Source: Gymnorhina tibicen (lineage: Eukaryota > Chordata > Aves > Passeriformes > Artamidae). Taken from it: 64,000 nucleotides of DNA. The DNA is taken from contig VXAZ01001058.1 of assembly GCA_013399875.1 (NCBI GenBank), positions 2,010,772 to 2,074,771 on the forward strand, in the 5' to 3' direction. A program made the position numbers and the translations under genes. Positions within the stretch are counted from its first letter, which is position 1; the number at the start of each line of letters is the position of its first letter. Below are positions 10,791 through 23,821 of this stretch, one piece after another. Below the pieces are notes generated by a model. That model was not told where the DNA came from. It did not search any database and saw nothing but the letters and a program-made list of their open reading frames with translations.

Positions 10791-12559
10791 CTCATCTGGC
10801 TGCACTCTAGGTCTCCACGGGTTTGCTCCAGAGCTGTTTTCTGAGGAAGCCAGAAGCACTGGGTGTTTGTACTTGTTTTTCTGCTGGTGGGAGGAAGAGA
10901 GGAGGAGCAGTTCGCCTTTCTGTTGCAAGACCAGCTCCAGGTTTCCTTCCTGCAGGCCTCCTGTCTCTGAGGTCTTCTCCTCAGAGGCTAATTCTTGGAG
11001 CTGTGGGAAGGCCATCTGGATGGAGCAGTCGGTAGATGCCTCGTCTGTGTGGATGTGCCTGGCGCTGGAGCCGGGAGCGCAGGGTCAGAGGTGCTGCTGG
11101 CCGTGGCGTGGCGTTGGCTGGCGCCGCGTGCTGCGGGTCAGCGCCCGGGGGTGCTTCCAGCATCGCTCTCAGACCTCCCCTTCTTCCTCCTGGTTGGAGA
11201 TCAGGCAGCCAGGACCTAGCAGCTGCAGGCAGGGGAAGGAGAAATGAAGCACACCAGCAAGCGCACGTGTCCAAAACAGAAAGCGAGAGAGGCAGAACGG
11301 CTGCGCGGCTGCCTGCAGTTGTTGGCTTAGTGTGGGGGTTATCCTGAGGTCGGGGACAGCACTCAGGAGTTTGCTGGAGACTTTATGGTAGGTAAGGCAG
11401 CAGGCTGAAAGCTTTAAAATGATTTTAAAAGGGGGGTGGAGAGGAAGCTTCTTCCTTTTTCCTTCCATTGGGCTTTCTCTGTGTGTTGCCAAGGACTTTT
11501 CTGTAATACTGTGTTCAGGAGCCTGGCTTTAAACAGTTTGATTAGCAAATCTAAGTGAGCCTGGTAGACTCAGGTTATTTGGGGTCAGAGGATTTACCAG
11601 GAAGGGGGTGGACATAGTGTTCTTGGCACTCCCAAATCAAGCGATAACACAGAAGCCGTGAGACTCAGGGTGCTTTCCCTGGCTCTCCCTCCCAGCACCC
11701 CACACAGGAGCAGCATGGACGTGTCCAACCTTCCCGGTGGGCAGCAAGGGACACTTCCAGTCCCTTAGGCTGGGCCTAAGTACCTCTTCAGTCTGCTGCA
11801 TGAAAAGCGTGTTTTAATGAGGCCACTTTTGGGTCTTTAGCATTTCATTTATCTGAAGATGAGCCTGGTGCTGCCCTGCTCTGCCGGGGTGGCTTGTGGT
11901 GGTGCTGTGGCACTCTGGGTGTCCGTCTGGCCTTGGCAATGCTGCTAGTGCTGGCCTCCTCCCCCCAGATCTGATTTGCCAGAGCCCCTGACTACCCGTG
12001 GTCTTCCTGCTTCCTTGATTTCTGTCATGCCGTTTACTGAATTCATGAAATTTGCAAAGCTTCCCGAAGTACATCCATGTGGGAGCACCTGAACCCCAAG
12101 GAACAATAGGAAAACTGGTGTAAAAGGAAGAAAGTCTTTACTGGAGGCAGTTGGAGCTTTGAAAGCTGTGGAGAAGGTGCTCTGGCAAATCAGCAGATTT
12201 GTGGGGTGGGAGGAAGGTTTGCAGAGGGCAGGAAGAGATGCAAAGAGAGGCAGAGGATGAGCAAAAAATAGAATTGAGCAAAACCCAGCAAAACAATGGA
12301 GAGGAAAAGGAGCAACGCGTAGTTGGGGCCTGCAGGGTTCTTTAGTTGTTTCATTTCACGTGTCCTAGAGTTGCCTGTGAGCAGGTGCTAGAAGCTTGAG
12401 GTCAGGGTGAGGGCGAAATCACGTTTGTGTGCTTCAGTGGTGGGGAATTCAGGTGGCACCCACTGGGTGCTGCTGCTGTGTCTGTGTGGAAGGTGCAGTG
12501 GTGCTGGCAGCAAGGTGTCTTTAAAAAAACTCTGCTAGAGAAACTTGAAGCCTCTTTGG

Positions 12560-12645
12560 GATCACAGAAACATTTAGGTTGGAAAATACCCATAGAATCA
12601 CCAAGTTTTAACCATTAGCCCAGCACTTCCAAGTCCACCAGGCAG
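12560..12645 (-). mobile_element. CR1-type LINE 3'-end fragment
   Basis: The + strand reads ATCACAGAAACATTTAGGTT and continues with TTGGAAAATACC, then an ACCATTAGCCCAGCACTTCC-like segment and AAGTCCACCA. This is the reverse complement of the characteristic 3' end of avian CR1 retrotransposons, so the element lies on the - strand. It is a truncated relic without open reading frame, as is usual for 5'-truncated CR1 copies. Confidence 0.8.
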
Positions 12646-14581
12646 TTTGAAGGCAGCTCGTAAACCTCCCCGGTGTTTGCATTTGAGAAACGCAGTCACA
12701 GCTCGCAGTGCAATTTACTGGAGTAACTTTCTGAGCAATTAATCCACCTACGTCCTGCCAGGGCTTCCACGGTGCCTCTTAACAGTTCATCACGGGGCAC
12801 AGAAATTTGTCAATTTTAATCCTCCTCACTAATTTTTTGGGTTTGTTTTCCCCTTGTAAAACCCACTGTGGATGTAAGCACCGCAGAGCAGGTCAGAGTC
12901 ACTTCGGGCCGTGCCGGCGGGTTCTGAGCTCCACCAGCCATTTTCTGATGGGGTTAGAGGAGGCAAAAGCTCAGCTGAGTGTGGGCAGGGGGAAAAGGAA
13001 AAACAGATGGTTCTTGGGACATGCGAGAGCCTTTTTGTTTTTCTCAAGGGCACAGCCTTTGAGCCTCCCAGACGGGTAATTCTTGTTTGTACGCCCACAG
13101 AAGGTGACGGTCCTGGTTTTGGGCCTATTGGTGTGTCTTCCCAGACACGATGTGTTTGTTTTGTAGGTGGATGTCAGGAGCTGCATCACTCTTCTATTTA
13201 AATATTTATTTTTAATTTAAAACCAGGACAAGTGTGAACGTGGGGAAGCTTGTCGTGGGCAGGGATTCTGCTTTGGCTGGGGCTGTAAGAGCTGAGGGGC
13301 TCCCTCACTTCAGACGCCTGTGTCTGTCCCATCCGTGGTTGGACTGATGGCACGTTCCGTGCTGCAGCCCCCCATGGCATCCTGCATGGATGGACTCTAG
13401 AGCTGAAGGAAAAGCGGCATCATGGAGTTGCATCCTCCCTAAAAACCTGGGTTTACAGCAGAACATCCCCGTGAGGGGAATGTCCAAGTCATGCCCTTCG
13501 TGATGTCGCAAGAACCTGTCTGCAGACACCCCTTGGCCCAGAGGCTTGAGGTCTGGGGTGGCCAGGCTGGAGGGGCCAGCCCGGAGTGGGGCTGGAGAGG
13601 TCTCTTGTTCTTGGTGTTCCCCAGTGTTGGTCAGCTGCATTCACGTGGTGTTTTATTTATTGATTTTTACTTTTTTTTTGGTACACCCTGAAATTCCTTT
13701 TTCCTTTTTGAGGAAGTTAAAGCTTTCTTGTTCCAGTTGAGAACTGTTCAAAAACAGACTGCCAGGTGGAATTGGTTCTTCTAAGGTAAATGTGTGTCAG
13801 TGTTACCAGGGTTATTCTGTGACAGGGCTTTCTATGCCATTGCTGAAGGTCTTAGTTAATTAGATGATTAGTCTGCTGGTCAAGTATCTATCTGCAAATA
13901 AAAAATAGCAGTTGAATGTAGCTGCCTAAAATACTGCTGCCGAAATCAGTCTGTGGCACAGAGCAGGAGGGCTTCTTATTTAATTAAAATCAGGAACATA
14001 CTGTACTGTACTCTCCAAGGGTCAAGGAACAAAAGGGACGTACACATAATAAGTAGCAAACTGTCCTTTCAAACCCCTTGAGCTCAGCCCAGGGGAGCTG
14101 TGTTTAAAGGGACATTTTCAAGATAACATTTGTGATTTTTCTTCTGTCTTTTTTTCCCTCCTCCTTTTTTCCCTTCTCCCCGCTGCTGTGTGAATTATTG
14201 CGGCTGAAAGTATCGCGTGACTTAATTTTGTTCTCACCTGTTCTTACTCTTGGATTCGCAATTGTCATCAGGACTGCTTGGAGGCCAGAAATCCCCGTGT
14301 GGGTGCTCGGTGGCTGGGTTGGGCTTGCTGGGGTCCCTTCCCGGGAGCCAGCCCTGCCCGCAGCCCAGGAGAAGGCCGGAGGCAGACTGAACAAGGGGCT
14401 GAGCCACCGTTCCAGTGCAGCGTGGGGCTGGGAGTTACTGGGACCTTTTGGGGAGGGCAAAGCGCCGAGCTCTGTGGCCCGGTGCTTCAAAGGAGGAATA
14501 TCTACATGGGGTTTTTTGAGTTGTTCTGTGCTCGCTTGAAAGTTCCCGCCGGCCTGACGAGCTCTGTGTTTGTTCCTGCAG

Positions 14582-14709
14582 GACGTGGCGCTGTTGGAGT
14601 ACCAGCACCATTCCAGGGATTTCGCTTCCCACCTCCCGCCGGGGTCTATCATGCAGCCGCAGCGGCGGAGGCCGTCCCTGCTCTCCGAGTTCCAGCCGGG
14701 CAGCGAAAG
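14582..14709 (+). CDS. NCOR2: NCOR2 coding exon 2 (residues 36-78)
   Basis: The exon (128 nt) starts after TTCCTGCAG and opens with DVALLEYQHHSRDFASHLPP. It continues through the conserved block QRRRPSLLSEFQPGSE and ends with the first two bases of an Arg codon (AG|GTACTG, GT at 14710-14711), phase 2. The RRRPSLLSEF block is shared with NCOR1 and is one of the most conserved parts of the RD1 region. The DVxLLEYQHHSRD segment is specific to NCOR2. No frameshift or stop is present. Confidence 0.96.
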
Positions 14710-17700
14710 GTACTGGCTCCCTGCCTGCATCAGCCTGGGTTCTGTGCAGGGCTGGGTTGGGAGGGACCTGGGCAGTGGGATGCTGTGTCTGGGCACCGAC
14801 TGTGCTCAGGCTCAGCGCCAGTTCAGCTTCCTCGTGCTGATCGAGTGGCATCTTTGCCTTCTGGTTTCTTACCTTTGGCTGTCGTGCACTTTAAGGAAGT
14901 CTTAAAAACAACAAACAACAACAAAAAAAACCCCCACCCCCTCACTTCTGTGAAGCCTCACGTTGCTGTGACTGGTTGTGTTGGCTTCTTCAGCAGAGGA
15001 AATGAAGCCGTGTGGTCGGGTTTGGTCTGTGGCTCCCGAGGCTGCAGGGAGGAGTGAGAAGAGCTCATTTCCTCCCCCATCTCCGCTTCCTCTGCTGCCG
15101 CTCTTCCTCCCCGCTTTCATTGTTTTTGTTTCTCTTTCTGCATTCCCCTTACAACTTTCTCCGAGCTGCTTTTTTCCTCTCTGCTCCCCTCGTGCCTCTC
15201 CCTGTGTCCCTGTTTCCTGTCCCAGCCTCATGGGAGGCTGGCAGTGTTTTTAGGTGCAAGTCAGGCAAATGCTGTGGCTGGGAATGCTGTACGTGCTTTA
15301 ACCACAGGAGCTGATTTGTTTGAAGGACATCACTCTCACTCTCTGTTTCAATGCAAAACGCTGCTCTCTCTCTCACAGTTTCTCTTCTGCATTTGATGTT
15401 TAGTGGTTTGGGAAAAAAACTGGCCTGGAAGTGAAATAAGAGCCTTGCTACAGTAGATTTATGCAAAGCAACTTTTTTAAGGCTTATTCCTTAGGCTAAG
15501 AACAAAACCAGCGCAGAGGCAGGGATGAATCTGTTTCTCTAAAATCGCCATTGTTAGGGGAGAGGAGGAAGAATTCAGGGTGCTGGCTGCATAATAAATA
15601 CAGACAGGATCCTCTTTTTCTGGTAGGTTGGGTTCAGCTTGGTGCTCAGCAGAAACAAACCCGTGAGAATTTGGAGGCAAAAAGTGGCTTCCAAAGTTCA
15701 TTTTGCATCTGGACGTGCCCTTCTGGGTTATGCCTGTGGCACCTGCAATTACAGAGGGTCGTGTCACTTTTGATAACCCATAATTTATTGCAGCACGTTG
15801 CGCTGCCTTGGCTCGCTTTGATTTCTCAGTGCTTTGATTTCTTAGCACAGAGTAACACGGTTAAGTTGGAATTGGGTCAGATTTAGCTAAATTTGGGGGA
15901 GATGGGTAAAGAGGACCCAGCAACATGCTCCTGCCTGGTTTTGTTTTTCACACTACTGATGGTTTGCAAAGTGGAGAAGCAGTTCTGCTCTCCAGTAATA
16001 TGCTGCTTAAAAAAATGTATCTTGGTTTTTCTGTATCACTAAAAAAAAGCCCAGCTGCAAACCTTGGTGTCTGCTGTACCTGACCTGGTGTGGTCACCCA
16101 GGCATCTCCCTTTGGCTTATGAATGTTTCAAAGTCCCCAAACCTATTTTTATGTCGACAACGACATGAATGTGGGTAAATGTTAATCGAAGTTGCCAGGG
16201 GATGTTACACATCCACATCCTTATCATGGTACCTCATTTTCAACCTGCATGGTGATGTTTTGGCGTACTATAAAAAGAAACTCTTTTAATAACTTACATT
16301 TCATCCCTTTTCCCCTTAAACATCAAAAATATTGTACTTTTGCAAAAATTGTACTGTGTAGTAAAGCTAAAAATACTGCTTCAGTTCAGGTGACATCTTG
16401 GGCCAGAATGCTGGCACATAGACTCATTGAAAATTTTTGGGGACATGTGGGGATGCAGAAGGCGGTGGTCTTTGAAGAAATGGTAAAGAAATTTTCAATC
16501 CAATGTAATTAGTTATTGAGGTGATTCAGATTGGATGCCATTGGGGTTGGGGAGGTGTTAGTCTGTTTTGCAAAGCCAGCTGCTGTTTCTCTGCATCTTT
16601 AAATCCTACGCTTAAAAATGCATCCTCTGGGGGCTTTGCTAGTTCACCTTTGTGGTCTGAGGAGCTGCTGTAACACAGTGCCTGCTGTGTTGCGAGAGGA
16701 GCCCTTTGGGTGGTGCTCGCTCACCTGAGGGTTCCAAGACCCTGGAGCTCCCGGAGCAGGTGGGGTTGGTCATTGGTGCCCTCCCCAGAAGATAGCTGTG
16801 GCTCTTCCTGGTGCAGAGCAGAGCCTGGATGAGGGAGGGTGGCGATGGCAGCCATCTCTGCAGCTGAGTCCCCTTGGCAGGCTCAGCGCTTTGGCTTTGT
16901 TCCTGGGCCGGGATTGATGGTTTCGAGCAGAGGCAGCTGGCTCTCGGCATGAGGGGCTGGGAGGAGGGAGACCGAGGCAAACAACATCCACAACACGGCA
17001 CAGGGGGTGAGAAGAGGCAAGCACGGGGGTGTGCTGTGTCTGAAAGGAAGACCCTCGCTGTGGTTCCCTGCCTGACAGCCCCCCTGGCACTCAGTGGTGG
17101 TGGGCACGTGACAATCCTCCCCTTGAAGCGAGTGTCAGCAGAGGGGAGCCCTTCCAATGCCCCGTTGCTTCGGGAGTTCAGAGGAAGCAGCCTGTCTGCT
17201 CTTGGTTGTGGTGGCTGATGCGCTTCCAGGATCCCTCTGCTCCTTCAGGATATCAGCTTGCAAGTCTGGTGCAAGTGGGATGTGGCAGGCTGACAGCGCT
17301 GGAGATCGAGCCCTGCGTGCATTCCCAGATGGACATCCCTGCCCTGCCATCACCTTGCACTCACCCAGGGCACTGCCTGCAGCTGCAGAGTGGTTCAGCC
17401 CTCGTGCCACTTGGTCCCAGTTCCTCTGAGCCCACCTGCCTGGCTGCTGTTTGCCTTCCTGTCCTGGAAACCGCAGGGATTCGCTTTACTCCGTGTGCTG
17501 GTTTTGGGAGGTTTTCCCCTATTTTGGCTTTACCTTCACTTTGGACAGATCTCTGAAGCCTCTTCAGGCTGTCTTTGGACGTGGTATTGGAGGCTTGACC
17601 CTGGGAATGCTCTAAATGCCACAGAAATCGTTTGGACTTGCTTGGATGATCTTCCTCCAGCTGTGCATGTTCTCAGTCTCTCCTGGCTGCAGTTTTGCTG

Positions 17701-20564
17701 TGGCCACCAGGATGGTGGTTAGCTGTGATGCAGTGGAAAGGGAGCAAGAGGTGAAGCATTTCACCATGGGCACAACGTGTTAAGCATAAATCAAGTGTTG
17801 TTGGCAAAAAAAGTGTTGAGTGGTAACTCGCTGAAAGGAGCGGAATGCCGAGATGGTCCCGCATTTTGGGGCTTCCTGAGCGAGAAGCTTGTTGGGAGGT
17901 TGCAGACTGCCCTTCTCCATGTACGTCAGAATCAAGAGTTGTCATCACCCCTTGGTGGTTGGGCAAAGACTTGAACTCCCTGTGCAGCAATTCTGGCTGG
18001 AAGAAGGAAGGAAAACCTGAACCACTCTGAATCTCTCGCTGTAGGGAAAATTGGCTCTGCCTGTCTTTGCAGGGATGTGCTGCTTTCCGTGATGGTTTTC
18101 TGGTAGCAGGCTTTTTCTTGGAAGGATCCACAGACTTCCCCTTAGCTTGTTCAGTTGGCTGTGCCAACTGGTCTGCAGGAGCGAAGAGAAGTATTTCAGG
18201 ATCTGCTGTTGGTACAAGTCGTACCATGAATACTTGCAGTGGAATGTCCTGGCAAGGTGACAAGGATTAGGGCTTTTTTTCCCCTCTTCTATATATATTT
18301 TGGTCCTCAAAAGAAGTGAGAAAAACTGGGTTGAGTGTTAAATGGCAGGTGCCAGTGGGTGAGGGGTCTGAAATATCAAGGAACTGGATTTTTCTGACTT
18401 TCCGTTATGCGTTAGGATTTTAGAGCAAGGTTCCATATTAATGCAGAAATGCTGGGGTGGATACTTCTCTCTGCTTCTCTGGCAGAAAAATGTGGCTGTA
18501 AATAAGCGGTATGTGTGTTAACACAGTATATTCCACCTTTACCCAGAATAAGATGAGTCACTATTTTCATAGAAGATTATTTTCCCAGTTCGGGAGACCC
18601 GGCTCCTCTTTCGGAGCCGTTCTGCTTAGCAGGCACGAGGAGTCTGAGGAGTTTGCCCCGTGTCGATCTGCAGGGTGACATTTAGGATACATTAAACAGC
18701 TGCTGCGTTTCTGCAGCCATCTGAGCTAGCCGTGTGCAGCGTGGCACACGGAGAGCGGGCCGGATCACCGTGCCTCTTGGCGTGGGATTAATCCTGCTGC
18801 CCGGGGAGCGGTGGGGAGCTGGGGCGGCGCGCGTGGCGCTGGGAATCACACGCGGCTCTCGGTCTTCATCTGTGCTGGGCCAAGTGGCACCAGCTGCTCC
18901 CAAGGTAACAGCACGACCAATTTGATTTTATTTATGGCTTTTAATTAAGTTTCCATTTTTAAAGGTGATCCTTTTCTCAGGAGTGAGCGGCGGTGTGGCT
19001 GAAATCCCCACAACCGTATATCTGTGTCTTTCACGCTGCAAATGATGTATCAGGAGCTGCGGTTTTTTCCTCCCCGTAATTGAATGCAGGAAAACAACAT
19101 CTGGAGAGGGCAGATGCTGGCGTGTAGGCGCTTGGGGACAAGCCTTACCTTGCAGGCTCTGGTGTGGGCTGCCTGGTGTGTCCGTGGATGGACATGGAGG
19201 GTGATCGAGGGCATGGGATGTCTCTGAAGCCCAGGAGTGTTCAGCCACCCAGGACTGCTAAGAGGGCTTTCCTGGCAGGCTGCAGTTTCGGATGCCTGAA
19301 GAAGAAAGCATGTAGGGGAGCTTGTGGAGAGAGACAAATATTCCTCCTCCTCTCGAGTGAGGCAGTGCCATTGTGTTAAAGCTTCTGCTGGTCCTGTCCA
19401 TGAATAATTCAGGCTCTGTGTATGGGGATCTTCAATATGCAAGTTTTAAATAAAGCATCTTCACTTATCTAGGCTGCAGCTGGCTTGGAAGAAGGTGGCT
19501 GAGGGGTTGTGCAGGGCGGCCGAGGCACTGCTCCCTGCCCTTGTGTGGGAATGCACAGCCCGAGCATCCCGAGGATGCATGTGGGTGCTCGGTCAGAGCT
19601 CCTGAGGACCTGGGAGTCCTTCAGCTGGGCCAGATGGTGAGCTAAGCATCCTGCTCGAGGCTGTCCCACACCTTGGGCTTGGGAAGACTCAGTCCTGCTG
19701 CTGGCAGACTTTGCTGAGGGTGTGGGAGCTCCATCTTCCCGCCCAGACACGCAGCTCTTCCCGTCACGTCACGATGGTTTATCTCCCTCTCCACCTACAT
19801 GACAAAGGGAATATATCAGCTGGTCCTGGACATGTTTTTCTAGGGGCCTGCTGGCAGGTTTGCTCCTACAAAGCCTCCAGTTTCTCTCTCCAACAGGTCC
19901 CAATTTGCCCCGTCTCACACTCTGGCTCTCATTAGCTGTAAAAGGGTTGTTGAAACCTCTGACAAATCTTAGCATTGGCTATAAATAATTCACTTCAGCA
20001 CCAGTGGTTTCCTATATTACTGTCTCTTAAAAGCATTTCATTGTCTGTCTGTACCTGTGGGGGTTGGATACTCTTTTTAGAACTTATTTTTGGAGACAAT
20101 TTCCCACCAAACCATCTCATCTGGAGGAAGTAAACAGTCTCAGCAAGGCCGTCGTTTGTCTTGGTTCTGGTTCCGGGAGACACTGAGAATCAGTTTTGCA
20201 GCCTGGTTATGTTGTTTGGCCCTATGGTGTAGGGAACAGCATCTGCAGATGGGAACAACTCGTAAAGTGTGCTCTTGCTGGGAAGTTGGTGGGAGCTGGC
20301 TCGGAATGGCTGCCGATGTTTTGAGCCCTCGGTGCAGGAGGCTGCGGGAAGCCGAGCTGGGTTTGCTGGATGTTGCGGAGTAGCCATCGTTCCTCCTGCT
20401 GAGCTGAGGGAGAAATGGGAAGGTCTGAAGAGCAGGGGAGGAGGAGCTCTGAGGAGCTGCACAGTGGGTTACTGGGGAGGGAGAGTCTTTGGCCTCCTGA
20501 AAAGTTTGTACTTGCCCACTTCCCAGTGATTTGGCTTCAGGAAAGTAAAAGTAAGATCCCTCAG

Positions 20565-20605
20565 GGTAAGATCTCTAAAATCATTGAGTCCAGTCATTAA
20601 GCTGA
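20565..20605 (-). mobile_element. CR1-type LINE fragment, short
   Basis: The + strand reads AAGATCTCTAAAATCATTGA followed by GTCCAGTCATTAA. This resembles the reverse complement of the CR1 3' region (the usual form is AAGACCTCTAAGATCATCGA then GTCCAACCATTAA). It is only about 40 bp long, so the assignment is less certain than for the copy at 12.6 kb. Confidence 0.5.
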
Positions 20606-20664
20606 GAGCTGGGGAGAGAAGATCAAATGAGATATCCTGAGCTGCCCTTGGGACCTGTAAGAGC

Positions 20665-20710
20665 AGTCATGATGAGGTCTTTTCCAACCTTAAGGATTCT
20701 ATGATTCCCT
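20665..20710 (+). mobile_element. CR1-type LINE 3'-end fragment
   Basis: The sequence GATGAGGTCTTTTCCAACCT followed by TAAGGATTCTATGATTC matches the typical CR1 3' terminus (TTCCAACCT...GATTCTATGATTC) in the + orientation. It lies about 60 bp from the oppositely oriented fragment at 20565-20605. Confidence 0.7.
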
Positions 20711-23700
20711 GATACCCAGCTACCAGATAACCCGTGTTTTCAGCCCATCTTGTGCTTAGCTGGCTCTGGTGTAGGCATAACGTAGCAGAGGATGTTTTTT
20801 TCCCTAGGTCCTGGTCATCCACACTTGCTGGAGTGAGCTGCAGATACCCCACGTTGCTGTGGGGTTTTAGCTGCTCATACCTTCCCTACACCCCCTGTGA
20901 GGCTGCTGAGGAACCGGCGGCGCCGAACGAGTAACGCAGCCCTGCAGCTGGGAGGGCGCGATTCGTTTGTCGGATTAGTAATAAACCAAAGGTCTCACCT
21001 TGGGTTATCTCGGTCCTCTGGACCTGGGCCTGCCCCGAGCAGAGCTGTGTGGGGGTGGCTGGAAGTCGGGCAAACCCTGGGCAGCCAGCCTCGTGTGTCA
21101 GCACATCTCGCGCTGCTCTGCTTCTCTGAGGTAGCTCAGTGTTTGTGGTGAAGGACTCAGGTGAAGACTAACCTGCCCCACTTCGTAATTAATGTTGGCA
21201 TTTGCTTTGCTTCATTTAATTATGCACAACTCACATGCAATTAAAAACGCTCCTTCCCTTCAGCAAAGTAGGAATCTGTGGAATAAACCAGACGGGTGGG
21301 AGCTGTTTGGAAAATGCAGCAAACCCCAGCCTCGGTGTAACGGGAGGGTTTTTCAGGCAGAGTCATTTTTGCGCTGACAGCAGCGTCGTCGCTGCATAAA
21401 AGTCTGTTGTAAAGAGCTTGCTGCAGGTGTGGATGTGAAGAGTGAAAGGTGTGAAGGCTTCAAGCAAAAAGCATTTGTGTTTGCAGCCAGGACAGGCTGA
21501 GCGGGTTGTGTTGGGCAAAGTAATCTCGGGAGCGGCTGGAAATTCCAGTGGATAAAGTTAATAGCTGTTCCAGTGGATGTGGAAATGGAAATAAAATAGC
21601 ACCTTATAACATTGCAGCTGCTTTCCCTGGCGTGGCCCCTGCCTCACTGTGAGTAACCTCCTTTGTAAAGCTGAGTGGTGCTCTTATCTTCAGAATCCAT
21701 GGGTTTTTTTCTGACTGGAGCAGTTGTGTCGGGTTCCTGACAACTGCAGAGGTCTTGGAGCCGTCCTTTGTCAATTGGCAGCTTCTTGGTGACACGGCCT
21801 TAAGAAAAGGGAAGAAGTGAAAATAAATACATCTGATTTTTAATTGCCTCGGTACAGCAGGGCCTTGGGTGTTGGAATATTTTAGCACCTGCCCAGCTCA
21901 ACAGTTGCTTATTGTTCCTGGGTTTTACAGCAGAGCCTGAAATGCCGGCGTGCAGCTGTGGGCAGGCAGGGATTGCGTGAAGGGCTGAGAGCAGGCAGCA
22001 GGAAACCTGAGAGGTGCCAGGAGAGATTTCTGGGCTTGCTGAGAAAAGTTGAGGATCGCCGAGCATGAAAGTGTTTGCAGGTGAAGCGAGCCGTGCTTCA
22101 GTGCCAGAACTCGGGGCTGTTCAGCGCCGAAGGGTTTGCTGCGCGAGCTGCGCGTTCCGTCTCGGACGTTGGAGCACCAAAGGCAGCGCTGGAGCCTCCC
22201 CGCTCTCCTGTCCCCTTTTTGCTGGGGAGGAGGAAGAGGGTGAGCCAGACTCTGTGTGTGCGTGTCAGCAGCAAAGCTGCTGCGCGATCCCGACGCCAAA
22301 CCCACGGCAGCAGAGCTTGGCTTGCATGTGCCTTGTGCCTGCAGTTGACGTTTAAATTTAAAAATACTCCCTCCCCCCAACTTTCTCCTGATTCCCTGGA
22401 GCTGGGTTAAGTTGGCCACACTCCTGCAGGGGAGGGCATAGGGCAGTGCTCAGGGTGGTGCCCCTGAGAGGGTGGATTTCTGCAAGGTCCTCTCCCTGGA
22501 TGCGATCCAGAGCCATTATAGCTGCTGGCTTCAGGGCACTCTGGATCCTTCCCTTTTTGCCATCTTTTCTGACATGTTCAGTGTCTGCAGTTGCAGTTTG
22601 TGGGTGGGGGGCAAATGATTCATGAGACCCCCTGTCTTCTGTGCTTGCTCTTGACAAAACATATCCCCTTTCTCCCTCCCCTTCAAGCAGCTCCAAAGGC
22701 TGTTGAGTTTGTTAGTGTTTGGTAACTGTGGAGGACACTTTACCACCAGCTCAGGAGAACTGCAGCAGTCTTGTTTAAGGGGAAAAGAAAAAAATCCATG
22801 TTTTTTCACAAGCTTTGAATCTCCTGTGCTTCATTTTATTTTCTTTTTTTTTTAAGAGACACTTCTGCCTGAAGTGTTAAAAACACCCTTGGAGCTGCTG
22901 CAGCAAAGCTGATCCTAGGGCATAGTGAAAGGTTTAATGTATTTTTGTAGGATCCCTTTACAATTCCCACAAGAGAATCCTGTTAAGGAAAACAGAGCTA
23001 AAAAAAAAGTTCAACATTTGTTTAAAAAAGGCAAAACCAAGCCCACTCTCCGGGTATTACCAACTGCATCATATTTAACAGGTAAAAGATGTTTGAGCTC
23101 GATGTGACTCGTTGGTGCAGTTGCTATCACTGGATAATGTGCCTTTACAGCCTGCCAGGTCTATGTCAGAGACATGCAACTACATGTGGCTGGTTTCTTT
23201 CCTCCCCCATCCTGGAAAAATAAATCCCTACTGTCTAGCCACGGAGGAGTAGGCGTTTTTTCCCCAACATATAATCTTTGGTATTCCTATAGAAGACACT
23301 AAATATAACCACCGGTGCAGGTACCTTTGACTAAATAAGCCAGACATGGCACAAGGGGGCTCTGCCTGGTCTACGGGGCATTTATTGGGCAGATTTGAGG
23401 ATTTTCCAAGCTTTGCCTCTTTCTGAGCAGCCCAACCCATGTGCCGTGACAGGGAAGGCTCAGACCTGCAGCCTTATTCGCTTTGTCCCGGTGTAGGGAC
23501 GGCCACCCACTGCACTGGTGGGACAGGAGATGGCAGCGGGGCTGAGGAGGGGGGCAGCAGCGCGGCCCCTTGGGCTTGGAGGGTGCTGGGGGTCCTGCTC
23601 CAGGACACGCGCCATGCCCAGCAGCCGAGCTGTGGGGCCGTGCACGTGGATCTGCAGAGACCTGAGATGTTTGAGTGCAGGACCACCTGGCCTCCCCACG

Positions 23701-23821
23701 TGGATCCCTCTGGAAAACGGGCAGACGTTGAGCCCTGTCCTCCTCGAGTGGTTTGCAGGCGTGGAGCAGGGGAGAGCGGAGGTAGTTTCTTTTCTAAAGG
23801 CTCCTTTCCCTTTGTCCCCAG

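Larger units (their letters stand above)
2958..14581 (+). other. NCOR2: NCOR2 intron after coding exon 1 (11.6 kb)
   Basis: The intron runs from donor GTAAGG (2958) to acceptor TTCCTGCAG (ending 14581). It contains CpG-rich patches at about 7330-7640 and 10440-10790, a CR1 LINE 3'-end fragment at about 12560-12645, an AT-rich block with GATA-type motifs at about 9085-9270, and a pyrimidine-rich stretch near 14140-14185. The rest, including 3070-7300 and 12650-14100, shows nothing I can assign. The frames of 130 to 260 codons here have no recognisable protein content. Confidence 0.9.
14710..23821 (+). other. NCOR2: NCOR2 intron after coding exon 2 (9.1 kb)
   Basis: The intron runs from donor GTACTG to the acceptor ending in TTTGTCCCCAG. 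It holds a pyrimidine-rich stretch at 15066-15200, two short oppositely oriented CR1 3'-end fragments around 20565-20710, moderately CpG-rich stretches near 18720-18860 and 22060-22300, and AT-rich blocks near 18905-18980 and 21180-21250 with homeodomain-type cores. The remaining sequence shows nothing assignable. Confidence 0.9.

Noticed and set aside
14278..15057. A 259-codon frame overlapping coding exon 2
   Set aside because: It reads the exon in the wrong frame. The true NCOR2 frame with consensus splice sites explains 14582-14709.
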